A stretch of DNA of 9,286 bases from an uncultured Collinsella sp. (GTDB lineage: Bacteria; Actinomycetota; Coriobacteriia; Coriobacteriales; Coriobacteriaceae): positions 1 to 9,286 of the forward strand of contig CABSNA010000047.1 of the NCBI GenBank assembly GCA_902478865.1, read 5' to 3'. The notes under the pieces are model-generated. The model had not been told where the DNA came from. It worked only from the letters and a program-made list of their open reading frames with translations, and did not search any database. Positions 6,740 through 9,286 of this stretch are shown here, piece after piece. How positions within the stretch are numbered: the stretch's first letter is position 1; each line of letters starts with the position of its first letter. A program made the position numbers and the translations under genes.

Positions 6740-7378
6740 ATGGCGTTCGACTTTAAGAAGGAATGCAAGGAGCTCTACAAACCTGCAAGCAAGCCGAGTA
6801 TCGTAACTGTCCCGCCTATGAGCTACGTTGCCGTTCGCGGAAAGGGCGACCCAAATACCGAAGGTGGCGAGTATCAAAACGCCCTGCCGTTGCTTTACGG
6901 CATCGCCTATACCGTCAAGATGTCGAAGAAAGGCTCAAGGAGTATCGAGGGCTATTTCGACTTTGTGGTACCGCCGCTCGAGGGTTTCTGGTGGCAAGAC
7001 TCCCCGAGCGGCGACATCGACTATGTACGCAAGGACGATTTCAACTTTATCTCGTGCATCCGCCTGCCCGATTTCGTCACCCAAGATGACTTTGACTGGG
7101 CAGTCGCGGAAGCCACGACCAAAAAGAAACTGGACTTTTCCGCCGTCGAGCTGCTTAAAGTTGACGAGGGTCTCTGCGTTCAATGCATGCACACCGGGCC
7201 CTACGACAACGAACCGGCGACCGTAAACGCTATGCATGAATACATGACCGAGCAGGGCTATGTCCCCGACTTCTCAGGCTCCCGTTTACATCACGAAATC
7301 TATCTCTCCGATCCACGCAAATGTGCACCGGAGAAACTTAAGACTGTGGTTCGTCATCCCATCAAGCGCGCTGAATAG
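6740..7378 (+). CDS. GyrI-like small-molecule-binding domain protein, LexA-controlled
   Basis: A 212-residue cytoplasmic protein of the GyrI-like family (COG4832 type). Landmarks are the N-terminal VTVPPMSYVAVRGKGDP (residues 22-38), the aromatic pocket segment PPLEGFWWQ (78-86), IRLPDFVTQDDFDWA (107-121), HTGPYDNEPATVNAMHEYM (151-169) and HHEIYLSDPRK (184-194), in the order expected for this family. E. coli GyrI/SbmC, a distant relative, is SOS-induced and protects against gyrase poisons. Some stand-alone GyrI-like proteins hydrolyse cyclopropane-containing DNA alkylators such as the CC-1065 and yatakemycin type. The perfect LexA box at 6670-6683 supports a role in surviving DNA-reactive compounds; the exact ligand is unknown. 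The start is set by AGAAAGG at 6725-6731. It appears to be a single-gene unit, with a weak hairpin at its stop. Confidence 0.88.
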   Translation: MAFDFKKECKELYKPASKPSIVTVPPMSYVAVRGKGDPNTEGGEYQNALPLLYGIAYTVKMSKKGSRSIEGYFDFVVPPLEGFWWQDSPSGDIDYVRKDDFNFISCIRLPDFVTQDDFDWAVAEATTKKKLDFSAVELLKVDEGLCVQCMHTGPYDNEPATVNAMHEYMTEQGYVPDFSGSRLHHEIYLSDPRKCAPEKLKTVVRHPIKRAE

Positions 7379-7408
7379 CGTGGGGCGCCGTCCCGCGCAT
7401 CAGGTTTT
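7378..7408 (+). terminator. Weak candidate terminator of the GyrI-like gene
   Basis: GCGTGGG (7378-7384) pairs with CCCGCGC (7392-7398) through one G-U pair around a 7-base loop, followed by ATCAGGTTTT. It begins at the last base of the stop codon. The stem is short and the U-tract is offset, so this is tentative. Confidence 0.4.
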
Positions 7409-7450
7409 AGGCCAGGCAATCAGCCGCTCCAAGGTCATCTGGCAGCTTCC

Positions 7451-7480
7451 TTGACGCAGGTCATCGTATCTTATTATTTT
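7451..7480 (+). promoter_or_regulatory. Promoter of the abi-associated small RNA or leader
   Basis: TTGACG (7451-7456) is a near-consensus -35 box. The AT-rich stretch after it offers TATTAT (7472-7477, spacer 15) or TATTTT (7475-7480, spacer 18) as the -10 box. Transcription would start near 7484-7490, just before the hairpin at 7491. Confidence 0.5.
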
Positions 7481-7484
7481 ATGT

Positions 7485-7532
7485 CTCTAAAGCTGGAAAG
7501 CCTCTCAACGATGCGCAACTCCAGCTCTTTTT
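7485..7532 (+). ncRNA. Candidate abiF-type small RNA / SD-pairing leader
   Basis: AGCTGGA (7491-7497) pairs perfectly with TCCAGCT (7520-7526) and is followed by CTTTTT, an intrinsic-terminator layout placed between the promoter at 7451 and the Abi start at 7548. The loop holds AAGCCTCT (7498-7505), an exact 8-base complement of AGAGGCTT (7539-7546), which contains the Abi ribosome-binding site AGAGG. The RNA could therefore act as a leader that hides the start site by a pseudoknot-like fold, or as a separate short RNA. Small structured RNAs upstream of Abi_2 (AbiF) genes are known as abiF RNAs and act as RNA antitoxins. That this is one is inference from position and layout. The 5' and 3' ends are approximate. 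Confidence 0.45.
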
Positions 7533-7547
7533 ATATCAAGAGGCTTA

Positions 7548-7889
7548 ATGAAATACCAGAAGTCGTGGATATCCATCAACGAACAGATAGCACTATTGAC
7601 AGAAAACAAGGGTCTTAAGTGCTCTGATCAAAGCGAACTCGAGCGAGCTTTGGTCGAAGTCGGCCACTACAGACTGTCGGCCTACTGGTTTCCCTACAAA
7701 ACCAAATGCAAGTCCGGGATTACCATCTTTCGCGAAGGCACAACATTCGAAACCATCATCTACACGTATGAATTTGACCGAGCCCTCCGGCAGTTAATGT
7801 TTGATGCGGTCGGCAGAATTGAGATCTACCTCAAAAGCAGAATTGCCTATCTTGCCTCTGAGGAACGCGGGCCTTTCTGTTACCCAGAT
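7548..7889 (+). pseudogene. Abi_2/AbiF-family toxin, C-terminally truncated
   Basis: The first 114 or so residues match the N-terminal half of the Abi-like (PF07751, AbiD/AbiF) family: YQKSWISINEQIALL with GL at 22-23, the conserved VGHYRLSAYWFPY (38-50), FREGTTFETIIYTYEFDRAL (61-80), RQLMFDAVGRIEIYLKSRIA (81-100) and ERGPFCYPD (106-114). Family members are about 280-320 residues and carry an RX4-6H HEPN ribonuclease motif in the C-terminal half. Here that half is missing. After about base 7889 the DNA belongs to an unrelated gene and the frame ends at 8024 with alien residues. The toxin should therefore be inactive as a ribonuclease. Start: ATG at 7548, with AAGAGG only 4 bases upstream. Probably a remnant of a phage-defence or toxin-antitoxin locus. 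Confidence 0.8.
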
Positions 7890-8109
7890 GTCGCCATAAC
7901 GAGGCTCAACTCGGCATGTCCATCGCGCTTTGCGCCGCGCTGGGCTACGCAGCCGTCTTTGGCAGCGCCACCAATACGCTGCTCCACCCATCCTGATTGG
8001 CTGCGAAGTCTTCGGTTTCGGTAATCTGCCGGCATTCTTCATCGTCTGCGTCGCGGCTTACCTGTTCAACATGGATAAGTCGATCTATGCCCTGCAGAAG
8101 CGGGCGTAG
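7890..8109 (+). pseudogene. C-terminal remnant of a ClC-type chloride channel gene, frameshifted
   Basis: Reading from 7901 gives EAQLGMSIALCAALGYAAVF and then GSATNTLL, which resembles the last helices of voltage-gated chloride channel (ClC/EriC-like) proteins. Near 7985 one base appears to be missing. After a shift, the frame from 7990 continues ILIGCEVFGFGNLPAFFIVC and VAAYLFNMDKSIYALQKRA, ending in TAG at 8107-8109. The remaining 350 or so N-terminal residues are absent and the 5' side joins the Abi coding region. Together these show a decayed 3' fragment left after a deletion or insertion. Family assignment rests on remembered motifs (AVFGxATNT, xxNLPxFFIVC, SIYxxQ) and is likely rather than certain. 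Confidence 0.65.
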
Positions 8110-8137
8110 AAAGATGTCCAAGCAAGTGGTCTCAACC

Positions 8138-8216
8138 GGAAACGGCATCCCACTCTAAGGCTGTATTCCGGGACACGGTTTCCGTTTGGGACGCCATTCG
8201 GAAAGCGCATCCCGTT
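8138..8216. repeat. Short related repeats between the channel remnant and ogt
   Basis: GGAAACGGCATCCCACT (8138-8154) recurs as GGAAAGCGCATCCCGTT (8200-8216), 13 of 17 identical. CGGTTTCCG (8176-8184) pairs with CGGAAAGCG (8199-8207) at 8 of 9 positions, followed within 10 bases by GTTCTTTC. This could serve as a weak terminator for + strand transcription between the convergent units. Confidence 0.4.
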
Positions 8217-8253
8217 CTTTCACGGCGTCTTGGCTATGCAAAGTGCTCGAACG

Positions 8254-8832
8254 TTATTCCTCGTACGCGCCCTCGAGCCGAAGCAGCCACTCCTTGCGGT
8301 CAAGCCCGCCGGCATATCCGTTAAGCGAGCCGTCGGCGGCAACCACGCGATGGCACGGCACAATGATCGAAATAGGATTCCGCGCGACCGCGGCCCCCAC
8401 GGCACGGGGAGACACAACAGGTGCTTCGTTTCCCGGTACACGATGTCGAGCCGCAACACGCTGGGCGATCTCACCATACGTAGCGACCTCGCCACGCGGG
8501 ATAGAAAGCAGCTCAAACCAAACCTCACGCTGAAACGCCGTGCCAATCATATGCAACGGCGGCGTAAACCGAGGCTCCTGCCCCGCAAAATAAGCATTCA
8601 GCCAAGCCCAAGAACGCTCAAGCACCGAAGAAGCCGCGCCATTTGCCGGACTCACCGAAGACATCCCACCGGTACCAGAAACCGCATCGGCGCCTTCAAC
8701 ATGTTCGGGATCTTCTTTGAGAAGCGTGGAGCCAAAGTGCTCCTGCCCCTCAAACCAAAGCCCCGTCAAACCGCGGCCATCAGCGGCAAGCAGGATTTCG
8801 CCCAAAGGCGAAGCAAACGTCGTCGTGACCAC
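8254..8832 (-). CDS. ogt: Methylated-DNA-[protein]-cysteine S-methyltransferase
   Basis: Suicide repair enzyme that moves alkyl groups from O6-alkylguanine or O4-alkylthymine in DNA to its own cysteine. The 192-residue protein has the N-terminal domain (TFASPLGEILLAADGRGLTG, residues 5-24) and the C-terminal DNA-binding/active domain: FQREVWFELLSIPRGEVATY (100-119), GEIAQRVAARH (120-130), Arg143 in SPRAVGAAVARNP and the active site IIVPCHRVVAADGSL (156-170) with Cys160, then NGYAGGLDRKEWLLRLE. Residues 38-68 and 131-141 look longer than in E. coli Ogt, with a glycine/serine-rich insert. It starts at a GTG (8832) with an excellent AAAGGAG (8839-8845) six bases upstream. That ribosome site touches the stop codon of the preceding gene, so the two are co-transcribed. 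Confidence 0.95.
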   Translation of the reverse strand: MVTTTFASPLGEILLAADGRGLTGLWFEGQEHFGSTLLKEDPEHVEGADAVSGTGGMSSVSPANGAASSVLERSWAWLNAYFAGQEPRFTPPLHMIGTAFQREVWFELLSIPRGEVATYGEIAQRVAARHRVPGNEAPVVSPRAVGAAVARNPISIIVPCHRVVAADGSLNGYAGGLDRKEWLLRLEGAYEE

Positions 8833-8844
8833 CAGCGGCTCCTT

Positions 8845-9180
8845 TCAAAACTCCGCAACATAATACCGCGAATTGTGCAGACAACCCCACAGATACGTCT
8901 GGGCGGGCTCGCAATTGCTTAAGCGAAGCTGTTTTCCCCAATCAAGCGAAGAAGACGCAGGGCTTCGACGCCAGAGAGGTACCTCTATCAGCTGAGCTCT
9001 AATACTTTCCCGAGAAGTGAACGAGTAAAAACGAAGCCCCGGAGCATCCACACCTTTAGCCCAAAAAACCGCAGGATTCACGCTGTAAAACCGCAGGAAA
9101 TAGCGGTCAAAATATGCCAATGCTTCGGGGGTCCAAATAAGCTCGTTCACTTCACGGGAAAGTATTAGACCCCGATTCAC
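8845..9180 (-). CDS. Hypothetical protein upstream of ogt
   Basis: An open frame of 111 residues that I do not recognise. It is rich in aromatic residues (WTPEALAYFDRYFLRFYS, residues 16-33; FWAKG 39-43; LRFYSFTS 49-56; YLWGCLHNSRYYVAEF at the end). It shows no signal peptide, membrane segment or zinc site. Its TGA at 8845-8847 abuts the ogt ribosome site, with 12 bases between stop and ogt start, which supports a real gene in one operon with ogt. The GTG at 9180 lacks a clear ribosome site. A second GTG at 9150 would give 101 residues with no better one. Base composition is visibly more AT-rich than ogt or pfkA, suggesting a different origin or a decaying gene. It could be a fragment of a longer protein. 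Confidence 0.5.
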   Translation of the reverse strand: MNRGLILSREVNELIWTPEALAYFDRYFLRFYSVNPAVFWAKGVDAPGLRFYSFTSRESIRAQLIEVPLWRRSPASSSLDWGKQLRLSNCEPAQTYLWGCLHNSRYYVAEF

Positions 9181-9192
9181 CCCAACCCCAAA

Positions 9193-9285
9193 GTCGCCCC
9201 AGGCAGCAGGCGCGACAGCGCCGCGGCTGCCGTCACGGCCCCACAGTCACCCCAGGCAGCAGGCGCGAACGCGCCGCAGCTGCCG
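9193..9285. repeat. Two hairpin-forming 40-bp direct repeats
   Basis: Bases 9193-9232 and 9246-9285 are identical at 36 of 40 positions, 53 bases apart. Each unit is itself a palindrome: GGCAGC pairs with GCTGCC and the inner GGCGC with GCGCC around a short loop. The 53-base period is not a multiple of three, so the copies are not a protein repeat. More copies may lie beyond the window end. Confidence 0.75.
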
Positions 9286-9286
9286 G

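Noticed and set aside
7794..8148. Minus-strand frames opposite the abi/clc remnants (82 and 67 codons)
   Set aside because: They run across the junction of two unrelated gene remnants on the other strand and show no domain.
8248..8262. Second LexA box near the ogt stop (TCGAACGTTATTCC)
   Set aside because: The two half-sites are not separated by four bases, so the CGAAC-N4-GTTCG rule fails, and it lies at the 3' end of ogt.
9193..9285. CRISPR-like array
   Set aside because: There are only two units, each a strong palindrome with a 13-base gap, and no cas genes; this does not fit repeat/spacer lengths.

Overview
The window looks like chromosomal DNA of a GC-rich, low-complexity-free gut actinobacterium of the class Coriobacteriia. 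Collinsella is my best guess. That guess rests on strong G/C third-position bias, frequent GTG starts, a Clostridia/Coriobacteria-type phosphofructokinase and many hairpin-forming intergenic repeats; I could not run a search to confirm it. I see no tRNA, rRNA, CRISPR array or transposase.

Layout. 72-1151 (+) is a 6-phosphofructokinase. It ends in an unusual nested palindrome (1143-1327) whose core is a terminator. 1543-2481 (+) encodes a membrane-anchored XRE-type regulator with an 18-residue tandem repeat and a histidine-rich patch. 2482-2995 has no convincing gene but holds four separate inverted-repeat structures. 2996-6468 (-) is a two-gene ABC transporter operon, a MacB/LolD-type ATPase followed by an 8-TM FtsX-type permease. 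A 48-bp sequence (44/48 identical) lies on either side of this operon in inverted orientation. 6740-7378 (+) encodes a GyrI-like protein preceded by a perfect LexA (SOS) box. 7451-8109 (+) starts with a promoter and a short terminator-like RNA that could base-pair with the Shine-Dalgarno of the next gene. That gene is an Abi_2/AbiF-family toxin, truncated and fused to the frameshifted tail of a ClC-type chloride channel gene. 8254-9180 (-) is a small unknown gene followed by an O6-alkylguanine-DNA alkyltransferase (ogt). The window ends in two hairpin-forming 40-bp repeats.

How the parts relate. The ABC pair is an obvious transport unit. The GyrI-like gene under LexA control and the ogt gene both point to handling of alkylating or DNA-reactive compounds, but they are separate transcription units and the link is inference. 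The most interesting item is 7451-7890, which has the architecture expected of an AbiF-type toxin with an upstream small RNA antitoxin. Here the RNA part looks intact while the toxin has lost its C-terminal half.
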